Origin: an uncultured Muribaculaceae bacterium
GTDB lineage: Bacteria; Bacteroidota; Bacteroidia; Bacteroidales; Muribaculaceae
Length of the DNA stretch: 64,000 nucleotides
Assembly (NCBI GenBank): GCA_910577315.1
Contig: CAJTME010000009.1
Location: forward strand, 1-64,000
Direction: 5' to 3'
The stretch's first letter is position 1, and every line of letters starts with the position of its first letter. Of the stretch, positions 26,026 through 34,810 are shown piece after piece. The notes under the pieces are model-generated. The model worked only from the letters and a program-made list of their open reading frames with translations. It made no database searches and was not told where the DNA came from. Made by a program: the position numbers and the translations under genes.

Positions 26026-26045
26026 AAATTAGGAATTAGGAATTG
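26011..26045. repeat. Five-unit GRAATTA heptad array at the xylB 3' end
   Basis: Five perfect-length 7-nt units alternating GAAATTA and GGAATTA (last GGAATTG). The xylB stop codon (26023-26025) is within it. The rest of the 80-bp gap to xylA is A/T-rich with no clear promoter. Confidence 0.8.
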
Positions 26046-26105
26046 ACCTATTGATAAATAGATAATCAACAATAATAAACAAACAATCATAAACCTAAAA
26101 CAACA

Positions 26106-27425
26106 ATGGCACAGAAAGAATACTTCCCCACGGTGGGAAAAATCAAATACGAAGGCCCCGCCTCGTACAACCCCATGGCATACCGCTACTATGACGCAGA
26201 CCGCGTGGTCCTCGGCAAACCCATGAAGGAATGGCTCAAGTTCGCTATGGCCTGGTGGCACACCCTCTGCGCCGAGGGCGGCGACCAGTTCGGCACCGGC
26301 ACCAAGAAATTCCCCTGGAACGAAGGTCCCGACGCCATGACCGTTGCCAAGCAGAAAGCCGATGCAGGCTTCGAGGTGATGGAAAAACTCGGCATCGAGT
26401 ACTTCTGCTTCCACGACACTGATCTCATCGGCGACCTCGGCGAGGACATCGCCGACTACGAGGGCCGCATGAAAGAAATCACCGCCTATCTCAAGGAGAA
26501 GATGGCCGAAACCGGCATCAAGAACCTCTGGGGCACAGCCAACGTCTTCGGCAACGGCCGCTACATGAACGGCGCCGCCACCAACCCCGACTTCGACGTC
26601 GTTGCCCGCGCTGCCGTGCAGATCAAGAACGCCATCGACGCCACCATCGCCCTCGGCGGTCAGAACTACGTATTCTGGGGCGGCCGCGAAGGCTATATGA
26701 GCCTGCTCAACACCGACCAGAAGCGCGAAAAGGAACACCTGGCAATGATGCTCACCATGGCCCGCGACTATGCACGCGCCAAGGGCTTCACCGGCACCTT
26801 CCTCATCGAGCCCAAGCCCATGGAACCCTCCAAGCACCAGTATGACGTCGACACCGAAACCGTGATCGGCTTCCTCAAGGCCCACGGCCTCGAAAAGGAC
26901 TTCAAGGTGAACATCGAGGTGAACCACGCCACCCTCGCCGGCCACACCTTCGAGCACGAACTCGCCGTGGCAGTCGACAACGGCATGCTCGGCAGCATCG
27001 ACGCCAACCGCGGCGACTACCAGAACGGCTGGGACACCGACCAGTTCCCCATCGACAACTACGAGCTCACCCAGGCCATGATGCAGATCATCCGCAACGG
27101 CGGCCTCGGCAACGGCGGCACCAACTTCGACGCCAAGACCCGTCGCAACAGCACCGATCTCGAGGACATCTTCATCGCCCACATCGCCGGCATGGACGCC
27201 ATGGCCCGCGCCCTTCTCAGCGCCGCCGACGTGCTCGAAAAGTCGCCCTACAAGCAGATGCTCGCCGACCGCTACGCATCGTTCGACGCCGGCAAGGGCA
27301 AGGAATTCGAGGAAGGCAAGCTCTCGCTCGAACAGGTAGTTGAATACGCCAAGACCCAGCCCGAGCCCGCCACCACCTCCGGCAAGCAGGAGCTCTACGA
27401 GGCAATCATCAACATGTACGCCTAA
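26106..27425 (+). CDS. xylA: Xylose isomerase
   Basis: A 439-residue group II xylose isomerase converting D-xylose to D-xylulose. It has the active-site motifs CFHDTDLIG (catalytic His), NYVFWGGREGY, the metal-binding EPKPMEPSKHQYDVD segment, INHATLAGHTF-type block (VNHATLAGHTFEHEL), and GSIDANRGDYQNGWDTDQFP. Length is normal for Bacteroidales. It lies 80 bp after xylB and 164 bp before xylE; the second gap holds a long heptad array. Codon use is strongly biased to C-ending codons, suggesting high expression. Confidence 0.97.
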   Translation: MAQKEYFPTVGKIKYEGPASYNPMAYRYYDADRVVLGKPMKEWLKFAMAWWHTLCAEGGDQFGTGTKKFPWNEGPDAMTVAKQKADAGFEVMEKLGIEYFCFHDTDLIGDLGEDIADYEGRMKEITAYLKEKMAETGIKNLWGTANVFGNGRYMNGAATNPDFDVVARAAVQIKNAIDATIALGGQNYVFWGGREGYMSLLNTDQKREKEHLAMMLTMARDYARAKGFTGTFLIEPKPMEPSKHQYDVDTETVIGFLKAHGLEKDFKVNIEVNHATLAGHTFEHELAVAVDNGMLGSIDANRGDYQNGWDTDQFPIDNYELTQAMMQIIRNGGLGNGGTNFDAKTRRNSTDLEDIFIAHIAGMDAMARALLSAADVLEKSPYKQMLADRYASFDAGKGKEFEEGKLSLEQVVEYAKTQPEPATTSGKQELYEAIINMYA

Positions 27426-27435
27426 TCACCATCTC

Positions 27436-27573
27436 AATGCACAATTCATAATGCACGATTCATAATTCACAATGCTCAATGCATAATGCACGATTAAAAT
27501 ATCGTGAATCGTGCATCATGAATTGAGCATTGCGCATCGTGCATTATGAATTGTGCATCGTGAATCGTGCATT
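27436..27573. repeat. Long inverted heptad array between xylA and xylE
   Basis: Nine 7-nt units in one orientation (27436-27498, for example AATGCAC, AATTCAT), a 5-nt centre, then ten units in the opposite orientation (27504-27573, for example GTGCATC, ATGAATT). Reading outward, units 2-4 of each arm match, including the rare GAGCATT pair, and later units match after a shift of one heptad. It can form a stem of about 60 bp and would be transcribed within the operon. Confidence 0.85.
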
Positions 27574-27589
27574 AACTTAAATCTTTTTT

Positions 27590-29104
27590 ATGAAAAACTC
27601 CGATTCCGGGAGCCGGGTCTACCTGTTCTCAATAGTTCTTGTCGCCGTACTCGGCGGCTTGCTTTTCGGCTATGACACCGCGGTCATCTCGGGCGCGGAA
27701 AAAGGCTTGCAGGCCTTTTTCCTCGGGGCCAATGACTTCGTGTATTCCGACACCATCCACGGCATCACATCATCGAGCGCCCTGCTCGGCTGCATCGTGG
27801 GGTCCGCCCTGTCGGGCTTCTTCGCCTCACGGCTCGGCCGCAAGAAAACGCTCATCATCGCCGGCGTGTTCTTCTTCCTCTCGGCCCTCGGCTCGTACTA
27901 TCCCGAATTCGCCCTGTATGACTACGGCGTCCCGTCGTTCAGCCTTCTCGTTGCCTTCAACATCTACCGCATCATCGGCGGCATAGGTGTAGGCCTCGCG
28001 TCGGCCATCTGCCCGATGTATATCGCTGAGGTGGCTCCGAGCAACCTGCGCGGAACTCTCGTGTCGTGGAACCAGTTCGCCATCATTTTCGGCCAGCTCG
28101 TTGTCTACTTCGTCAACTTCCTAATCCTGGGCGAGCACACCCAGCCCATCATCGAGAAGATGGGCGAAGCGCTCTACTCAGTCCATCCCTCGTCCGATCC
28201 CTGGACCGTGTCGACCGGCTGGCGCTACATGTTCGGCTCGGAAGCTTTCGTAGCCGGCCTGTTCACCCTGTTGGTATGCTTCGTGCCTGAATCGCCGCGC
28301 TACCTCGCCCTCATCGGCAAGGATGTCAAGGCCCTGGCAATCCTCGTGCGCATCAACGGCACACGCAAGGCCCAGGAAATCCTCGACCAAATCAAATCGA
28401 CAGTCGAGGTCAAGAGCGAGCGTCTTTTCTCGTTCGGCATCATGGTGATATTCGTGGGCGTCATGCTCTCGGTGTTCCAGCAGGCCGTCGGCATCAACGC
28501 CGTTCTTTACTATGCTCCCCGCATTTTCGAGTCGATGAACATGGGCAACCCGATGGTGCAGACCGTCATCATGGGCATCGTCAACATCTCGTTCACCCTC
28601 GTGGCCGTGTTCTCGGTCGAGAAACTCGGCCGCAAACCCCTGCTGATATGGGGCTCGATAGGCATGGCGATCGGTGCCGCCGGCGTGGCTGTGTCAAACC
28701 TCACGGCTGTGCATCCCCTTGTGCCCGTAGTCAGCATCATGGTCTACTCGGCCTCGTTCATGTTCTCATGGGGTCCGATTTGCTGGGTGCTCATCGCCGA
28801 AATCTTCCCAAACACCATCCGCTCGCAGGCCGTGGCCATCGCCGTGGCGTTCCAGTGGATATTCAACTTCATCGTTTCGTCGACCTTCGTACCGATGTAT
28901 AACATGAGCCTCGGCGACATGGGCGACCGTTTCGGTCACTTCTTCGCCTACGCCCTCTATGGCGTGATTTGCGTGCTCGCAGCCATCTTCGTTTACAAGC
29001 TCGTGCCCGAGACCAAGGGCAAGACCCTCGAGGACATGACGGCCCTGTGGCGCAACCGCAACAAGAAATGCTCGGGAAAAGCATGTCTTGAAACAAAAAA
29101 CTAA
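27590..29104 (+). CDS. xylE: D-xylose:proton symporter (MFS sugar porter)
   Basis: A 504-residue inner-membrane sugar porter with 12 predicted helices. Sugar-porter hallmarks are present: GGLLFGYDTAVISGAE in helix 1, the R-x-G-R-K loop RLGRKKTLIIAG, PMYIAEVAPSNLRG, the QQAVGINAVLYYAPRIF motif, KLGRKPLLIWG, and the C-terminal PETKGKTLEDM. The order xylB-xylA-xylE supports xylose as substrate; galactose/arabinose porters have the same motifs. A cytoplasmic Lys/Cys-rich tail follows. A secreted protein gene starts 37 bp downstream. Confidence 0.9.
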   Translation: MKNSDSGSRVYLFSIVLVAVLGGLLFGYDTAVISGAEKGLQAFFLGANDFVYSDTIHGITSSSALLGCIVGSALSGFFASRLGRKKTLIIAGVFFFLSALGSYYPEFALYDYGVPSFSLLVAFNIYRIIGGIGVGLASAICPMYIAEVAPSNLRGTLVSWNQFAIIFGQLVVYFVNFLILGEHTQPIIEKMGEALYSVHPSSDPWTVSTGWRYMFGSEAFVAGLFTLLVCFVPESPRYLALIGKDVKALAILVRINGTRKAQEILDQIKSTVEVKSERLFSFGIMVIFVGVMLSVFQQAVGINAVLYYAPRIFESMNMGNPMVQTVIMGIVNISFTLVAVFSVEKLGRKPLLIWGSIGMAIGAAGVAVSNLTAVHPLVPVVSIMVYSASFMFSWGPICWVLIAEIFPNTIRSQAVAIAVAFQWIFNFIVSSTFVPMYNMSLGDMGDRFGHFFAYALYGVICVLAAIFVYKLVPETKGKTLEDMTALWRNRNKKCSGKACLETKN

Positions 29105-29141
29105 ATCCCATTTTAACCAAACCAAAAACCATAAACCAATC

Positions 29142-30743
29142 ATGAATCTTAAAAGTTTACTCTGCCTGACGGCTCTTGCCGGCGCCACCGCCGCTTTCGC
29201 CGAAGACAGCACCCCCGTAACCTTAAATTGGAATCTTTCCGAAGCAGTTACCACCGCCGATGCTCAGTCTGACTGCGACGGCGTGAGCGCAACCCTCACT
29301 GTCGGTTCAGCCATCACTCCCAATGGCAAAAACACATGGAACGGCGTCGGAAAAGACGTGGAGTTCGGAACAATCGACTACGCTAAGTACAAAATCACCA
29401 ATGATGGCGTGGGCGGTCGCAAGGATGAACAATATTTTGAATTTGCCGTAAACACCACCGGCACCTTTACCGCTGAAAAGATTTCGTTTACCTTCTTCAA
29501 TCAAGGCTGGGGCAACGGACGTTATGACGTTGTTGCCGTAACCGGCAACGTCGAAAAGACTCTGGCAACCGCGGTTGACCCCGGTCGCGACAGAGAAGAC
29601 AACGCCATCAGCCCGTTCCAGTCCTACACCCTTTCGGGTCTTGACGCAGTTGAAGGCACACCTCTTTCAATCCGCGTATATTATTACACCAACAACAACG
29701 ATGCCAAAACCCGCAGCGTCGGCATCAACGACATTGTAATCTCCGGCTCGTTCACCGGTGAAATCATCGAGAAACCCGAAATCGAGGTTCCCGCCGGCGC
29801 CGTGGTCGCTCCCCTCGCCGCAGGCACTTTCTACGATGTGACTCAGGCAATCTGCACTGTTGCCAACGCCAAAAACGACAACATCGAGAACACCAAGAAG
29901 GGCACCGAAGTTGAGTTCCCCTTCTATGTTCTGACCGAAGGCAACTACTATCTCTACTTCCAGTCAGGCTCAAAAATCAGCAACGACACTGAAAACATCG
30001 GCATGGTTAACATCACCCTTGATGGTGCAGATCTCTGCGCGCATGAGGTTAAGACCACCGGCGACTGGTCGAACTACGCCAACGTGACCGTAGTACCCAC
30101 CGGCGTTCTCACTCCCGGCAAACACGTGTTCAAGGCTGTCCGCGACGAAAACACCTGCCTCGGCTCGTATGCCGGCAACTGGCGCCTCTCAATCCACGCC
30201 GACGAAGTTTACGACCACGAGAACATCAATCTCGCTGCCGGCAAAGGCGTGCGCATCGACACCGATGGCTCTGTTGGCTGGATTATGAACGGCACCTCGA
30301 CCGAACACGTTGTTTACGTGCCCGAAACCGGCAGCTACAACCTCATCATCGGCATCAACTCGCATGCTGAGGGCACCTGCACCGTCACAATCAAGGAAGA
30401 AGGCATCAGCGCCATTTTCAACACTCACGAAGTTCAGGCCCGTGCCATGAATGCTTCCCACATCGTTGAGCTCGGCGACATCGCCACCCCCGGCATCAAG
30501 ACCATCAAGCTCGACTTCGCAGCCGACCACGGCGGCTTTATCTGCAACTACGGCGACATGAGCCTGCTCCGCGTGGGCGACGTCGCCGGTGTTGAAGCTG
30601 CCGAAACCGCCGCTGAAATCATCGCCACCGAGTACTACAACCTCCAGGGCGTGCGCGTGGATGCAAGCGCCAAGGGCACCCTCATCCGCGTTGCCACAGC
30701 CGCCGACGGCTCTCGCACCGCCACCAAAGTATTCGTACGCTAA
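29142..30743 (+). CDS. Secreted carbohydrate-binding-type protein with C-terminal tail
   Basis: 533 residues from MNLKSLLC (29142), which places a signal peptide (ending FAEDS) at the N-terminus; the open frame starts 18 codons earlier inside xylE. No catalytic motif is seen. An N-terminal beta-sandwich (about 25-205) resembles the N-terminal module of the methylesterase at 30914. Two CBM6-like beta-jelly-roll modules follow (about 215-360 and 370-480), the first with FYVLTEGNYYLYFQSGS and WSNYANVTVVPTG. The tail reads YYNLQGVRV...GTLIRV...KVFVR. It is last in the xylose operon and followed by a terminator. A glycan-binding or scaffold role at the cell surface is inferred. Confidence 0.65.
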   Translation: MNLKSLLCLTALAGATAAFAEDSTPVTLNWNLSEAVTTADAQSDCDGVSATLTVGSAITPNGKNTWNGVGKDVEFGTIDYAKYKITNDGVGGRKDEQYFEFAVNTTGTFTAEKISFTFFNQGWGNGRYDVVAVTGNVEKTLATAVDPGRDREDNAISPFQSYTLSGLDAVEGTPLSIRVYYYTNNNDAKTRSVGINDIVISGSFTGEIIEKPEIEVPAGAVVAPLAAGTFYDVTQAICTVANAKNDNIENTKKGTEVEFPFYVLTEGNYYLYFQSGSKISNDTENIGMVNITLDGADLCAHEVKTTGDWSNYANVTVVPTGVLTPGKHVFKAVRDENTCLGSYAGNWRLSIHADEVYDHENINLAAGKGVRIDTDGSVGWIMNGTSTEHVVYVPETGSYNLIIGINSHAEGTCTVTIKEEGISAIFNTHEVQARAMNASHIVELGDIATPGIKTIKLDFAADHGGFICNYGDMSLLRVGDVAGVEAAETAAEIIATEYYNLQGVRVDASAKGTLIRVATAADGSRTATKVFVR

Positions 30744-30764
30744 TCACGACACAACATCATCCCG

Positions 30765-30796
30765 AAGCCCCGCCCACCAACGGCGGGGCTTTTTTG
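30765..30796 (+). terminator. Terminator of the xylose operon
   Basis: A 10-bp GC-rich stem (30765-30774 with 30782-30791), 7-nt loop, followed by six T. Confidence 0.85.
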
Positions 30797-30829
30797 GTCG
30801 TGTTCACAGCCGTTGCACCCAAAAACGCC

Positions 30830-30870
30830 AATTTTTACACCGGCTGATAATACGCGCGGCGGTAATTTTG
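30830..30870 (+). promoter_or_regulatory. Pectin methylesterase promoter with shared upstream box
   Basis: TAATTTTG at 30863-30870, with AATTTTTACACC starting 33 nt upstream (30830). Leader about 40 nt. Confidence 0.55.
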
Positions 30871-30913
30871 CACATCTAAAAATCCAACCTAATATTAACC
30901 TTAACATCATTCC

Positions 30914-33900
30914 ATGAAAAAAGCTACAAAGCTACTCGCCGGAGCCACAGTTCTGGCAGCGGTGACAGCCGGCATGGCCTACGCGGCTTCATTTGCCACG
31001 TCCAAGCCCGCATTTGCCCCGCAGCGCGCAGCCGCAGGAAACGTTACTGCCTCCTGGGCCATGGGCGTGAAGAGTGCCGATCCCACTCCCGCCACCTATT
31101 CCAAAGACGGTGTGTTCGAATCCTCAACTTTCAACGCCGTAGGATTCTCGCTCAACCGCGTGCGCACCGCCCAGTGCACTCCCACCATTGATTTCACCAC
31201 ATTCAACGTCACGGCACAGGCTGCCGCCAGCGAAGACTCCTATATCGAGTTCACCGTTACGCCCGCAGTCGATTTCACCCTGACCAACGTATCGTTCGCA
31301 TGGGCAACCATCAAGAAAAACGATGTAAACGCCGACGTTGTTCTTGTCCTTGACGGCGAAACCACCACTCTCGCCTCGGACGTCAACCTTCCCAAGGCCA
31401 ACATTGGAGCTGATGACGCAAACGTAGACTTCTACGCCAGCTATGATGTAGAAGGCGCCGCAACCACCGCCCCCATAACCCTACGCATATATCCCTATGG
31501 CTCGGCCCGCGAAATCGGCCTGGCCAACATAACCTTCACCGGCACCACCGGCGAGGGTGAAGGCGGCGACGAACCGGAGCCCACTCCCGTTCCAGACGAC
31601 TGCTACTATCACATTCCCGGCACACTCGCCTTCAACGCCATCAACGAGCACCTTGTTGCCGAGGGTCCCTCAGCTCCCCGCATCGAAGGTCCCGACAAGG
31701 GCATCACCGGCGTCAACAGCATCGGCTACATCAAGGACGGCAGCATGCTGACCTTCAAGAACGTCACCGCCCACCAGGCCGGCGTATATGCCGCCTCGAT
31801 GGTGATTGACCGCCGTGCCGAAGGCACTCTCGACGCCAAGATTGTAGACACCGCCACCGGCAAGACCGAAGCCTCGTTCCTCGGAGCAATCCCCGCCGAA
31901 TCCACCTGGGACTTCACTTTTGAAGGCGTGGTAACCGAAGGCACCAAGGACATCGTCTTCACCTTCAATTCCAATCAGGGCAGCTGGATCATCAACTTCG
32001 CCGCCCCGACCTTCACCCTCGTTTCCGACAAGATTGCCGCTATCCAGGGCATCACCGCCGGCGACCTCGCCCCCGTGGCCGTCGAGGGATATGACTACGC
32101 GTTCAACCTCCCCATTGACTTCGCCGACGAAAACGTCAACCTCACCGTCAACCACGTCGGAGGCACCGTAGCCGCCACCGGCGAGGGCTGCACCGTGACC
32201 GACAACGGCAACGGCACTTTCGCTGTGTCCACTCCCGCCGTAAACGCCGAGGCCATCGTAACCTTCACACTTACTCCCGAGGAGGGCGCCTACTGCGGCC
32301 AGACTGAATACAAGGTGCGCCTGTTCCACATCGGAGCCATCACCCTCACCGAACTGACCATCGACGGCGTTGTCGTTGACACCGCCGTCATCGACGCACT
32401 CAACGCCGACGGCGAAGCCACCTTCGACTCGAACGTCTACACTGCCGTTCCCGCCGTAACCGCAACATTCATCGACGGCACCACCGCAACCGCAACCACC
32501 GCCGGAGCCACCGCCACAAAGGCCGAATACGCCTTCACCGGCAAGGCCGGCGACATGGAGAAATCCTATAAGCTCACCGTTGACGGCATCCACCTGCTCA
32601 ACCGTGCTGACAAGGACGTAGACGTCAAGATCACCTTCGACGCCGCGTGTGTCAACGGCACCGTCTGGGACAACGGCCTCTACACCGTATCGGCCTGCAA
32701 CGACGGCTGGGGCGGCACTCAGTTCAAGCTCAAAGGCAACGCCGTGACCACCCTCACCGTTCCCGGCGACAAGAAAGTGAAGCAGCTCGTCCTCAAACAG
32801 CTCTTTGACAACTACTCCGACGGCAAGATTGCCTCCGTAACCTCGGAAGGCGCCGATTGCTGGATGCCCACCGCAAGCTCGTTCAAGCAAGGCGGCGGCA
32901 ATGCCTACGACCTCGTCATCAACGTTGACAACCATGTCAACGGCACTCCGTTTGAAATCTCAATCGACGGCGGCAGCCAGCCCGTGATGTGGTTCGAGAT
33001 GGTATGCGAACCCGTCAATCCCGGCACCGCTCCCGTGATGACCGGCGTTACCACCACTCCCCACGATGGCATCAACCACGCCGTTGTCACCTTCAACTTC
33101 GACCGCGAGATGACCGACACTGAAATCACCTTTGCCGGCGAAACCGTCAAGGCGTATGGCGGCGGTTCCTCGCTCAGCTTCCCCCTCTGGAACCTTCCCT
33201 ACAACGAGATCTCCAAAGTCGTGATTCCTGCCGGCGCCGCCAAGGACACCTATGGCAACGCAACCGACAAGGACATCGAATACAGCATCGAAATCGGCGA
33301 AGAAGCCATCGTTGAGGCCATGGACGCCGACCGCTTCACCGTGGTTTCCAACGTCAACGAACTCCGCGCAGCTGTCGCCGCACTCAGCTCTACCAACAAC
33401 ACCTCCGACTCGCCCCGCACCGTGATCTACATCCTCAACGGCGACTACGACCTCGGCAACGGCGTTGAAAAGGTAGGCAATGATTGGGGAAATATCGCCG
33501 GCAACACCGTTGTCCTCCACCTCAACAAGGTCTACAACGTCAGCCTCATCGGCGAGAGCCAGGAAGGCGTCCTCATCCACGGCGCCCTCACCGGCATCTC
33601 CTATCCCATCTTCTCGACCCGCTACTCCAAGAACATCTACATGGAGAACTTCACCCTGCGCAACGACCATGACTTCGGCCAGGCCCGCAAAGGCGTAGGC
33701 GTAGCCCACTACGGCGGCATGCTCGACGTGATGAAGAACGTCACCCTCCAGAGCCTGCAGGACACCCAGGTAACCGGCGACCGCGGCTACTATCTCAACT
33801 GCACCTTCCACGGCGTGGTTGACTACCTCTGCGGCGGCGGCGACCACTACTACGACCACTGCACCTTCGTGATGGAGGAAGAAGGCGGCGTAATCACCGC

Positions 33901-34645
33901 TCCCTCCACGTCGGCCACCCTCAAGCACGGCTACGTTTTCCAGAACTGCACTATCAAGGGCAAAGGCAAATATGACCTGGGCCGTCCCTGGCAGAACGAA
34001 CCCCGCTGCTTCTGGCTCAACACCACAATGGAAGCCAAGTCGACCGATGCCGGCTGGCGCTCGATGGGTAATCTGCCCACCCACTTCTACGAGTACAACT
34101 CGATGGACGCCAACGGCAACGCCATCGACCTGAGCAAGCGCCAGAACTCGCCCACCAGCACCAACACCTACTCGCCCATCCTGCCCGAGGAATATGCTCC
34201 CTACTTCAACGAGCGCAACGTCCTCGGCTCGACCGACAGTTGGCTCGCAACCGAGCTGACCGACGAGTGCGAGGCTCCCACCGTAGGTATCGACGGCAAT
34301 AACCTCACATGGAATGCCGTCAAGGGCGCTGCCGGTTACCTTGTCTTCGCCGACGGCCGCTTCATCGGCATGACCACCGAGCCCACCTATGGCGTACAGG
34401 CAACCCGCTCGACCGTTCCGGCCTACACCGTCGCCGCCATCAACGCAAACGGCGCGCGTGGCAAAATTTCTGCCGCCGCATCCGAATCGTCATCCGTTGA
34501 AGGCGTGATCGCAGCAATCCCCGCCACCGTTGAACTGTTCAACGTGCAGGGCATCCGCGTGGCTGATGATGCAAAAGGCATCCTCATCCGCGTCACCACC
34601 GCTGCCGACGGCACCCGCACCACCGAGAAAATCAACATACGATAA
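30914..34645 (+). CDS. Large secreted CE8 pectin methylesterase with binding modules
   Basis: 1243 residues. Signal peptide 1-25; beta-sandwich module about 45-210; acidic/Pro linker (211-229); CBM6-like module 230-370; two or three Ig/beta-rich modules (375-800); CE8 parallel beta-helix about 805-1100; fibronectin-III-like 1118-1192; and the tail LFNVQGIRV...GILIRV...KINIR. The CE8 catalytic residues are Asp950 in LQDT, Asp970 in GVVDY and Arg1024 in LGRPW. The box after Asp970 is LCGGG instead of the usual FIFG, and QDTQ replaces QDTL. It would demethylate homogalacturonan ahead of the pectate lyases encoded next. It has its own promoter and terminator. Confidence 0.85.
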   Translation: MKKATKLLAGATVLAAVTAGMAYAASFATSKPAFAPQRAAAGNVTASWAMGVKSADPTPATYSKDGVFESSTFNAVGFSLNRVRTAQCTPTIDFTTFNVTAQAAASEDSYIEFTVTPAVDFTLTNVSFAWATIKKNDVNADVVLVLDGETTTLASDVNLPKANIGADDANVDFYASYDVEGAATTAPITLRIYPYGSAREIGLANITFTGTTGEGEGGDEPEPTPVPDDCYYHIPGTLAFNAINEHLVAEGPSAPRIEGPDKGITGVNSIGYIKDGSMLTFKNVTAHQAGVYAASMVIDRRAEGTLDAKIVDTATGKTEASFLGAIPAESTWDFTFEGVVTEGTKDIVFTFNSNQGSWIINFAAPTFTLVSDKIAAIQGITAGDLAPVAVEGYDYAFNLPIDFADENVNLTVNHVGGTVAATGEGCTVTDNGNGTFAVSTPAVNAEAIVTFTLTPEEGAYCGQTEYKVRLFHIGAITLTELTIDGVVVDTAVIDALNADGEATFDSNVYTAVPAVTATFIDGTTATATTAGATATKAEYAFTGKAGDMEKSYKLTVDGIHLLNRADKDVDVKITFDAACVNGTVWDNGLYTVSACNDGWGGTQFKLKGNAVTTLTVPGDKKVKQLVLKQLFDNYSDGKIASVTSEGADCWMPTASSFKQGGGNAYDLVINVDNHVNGTPFEISIDGGSQPVMWFEMVCEPVNPGTAPVMTGVTTTPHDGINHAVVTFNFDREMTDTEITFAGETVKAYGGGSSLSFPLWNLPYNEISKVVIPAGAAKDTYGNATDKDIEYSIEIGEEAIVEAMDADRFTVVSNVNELRAAVAALSSTNNTSDSPRTVIYILNGDYDLGNGVEKVGNDWGNIAGNTVVLHLNKVYNVSLIGESQEGVLIHGALTGISYPIFSTRYSKNIYMENFTLRNDHDFGQARKGVGVAHYGGMLDVMKNVTLQSLQDTQVTGDRGYYLNCTFHGVVDYLCGGGDHYYDHCTFVMEEEGGVITAPSTSATLKHGYVFQNCTIKGKGKYDLGRPWQNEPRCFWLNTTMEAKSTDAGWRSMGNLPTHFYEYNSMDANGNAIDLSKRQNSPTSTNTYSPILPEEYAPYFNERNVLGSTDSWLATELTDECEAPTVGIDGNNLTWNAVKGAAGYLVFADGRFIGMTTEPTYGVQATRSTVPAYTVAAINANGARGKISAAASESSSVEGVIAAIPATVELFNVQGIRVADDAKGILIRVTTAADGTRTTEKINIR

Positions 34646-34665
34646 TCTGGGTACAATTTCCATCG

Positions 34666-34696
34666 AAGACCCGGCCACCGCGGCCGGGTCTTTTTG
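34666..34696 (+). terminator. Terminator after the methylesterase gene
   Basis: An 11-bp stem (34666-34676 with 34682-34692), 5-nt loop, T run. Confidence 0.85.
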
Positions 34697-34752
34697 TTGT
34701 CACAGATGCGCGACAATCAACCGGTTTGGCCGATATTCCACTTCTTTCCGAC

Positions 34753-34792
34753 AATTTTTCACCCCCTGCCACTGTTTTCATCGCTAATTTTG
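34753..34792 (+). promoter_or_regulatory. Pectate lyase operon promoter with shared upstream box
   Basis: TAATTTTG at 34785-34792; AATTTTTCACCC begins 32 nt upstream at 34753. The sequence between the two boxes resembles that of the 39072-39111 promoter (CCCCCT, then TTTTCA). The predicted start is at about 34796, next to a five-codon ORF (34797-34814) whose stop overlaps the lyase ATG. Confidence 0.55.
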
Positions 34793-34810
34793 CACCATGA
34801 ATCTTAAACC

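Noticed and set aside
26022..27182. 386-codon open frame antisense to xylA
   Set aside because: It is an exact shadow of the well-supported xylA gene, made by strong C-ending codon bias; the product is a low-complexity Val/Gly/Glu-rich sequence.
14243..27573. Heptad arrays as CRISPR arrays
   Set aside because: Units are 7 nt with no unique spacers, and no cas genes are in the window.
31670..34084. Long antisense open frames (421 and 374 codons) across the methylesterase gene
   Set aside because: Gly/Val-rich shadow translations of a real gene with signal peptide and catalytic motifs on the + strand.
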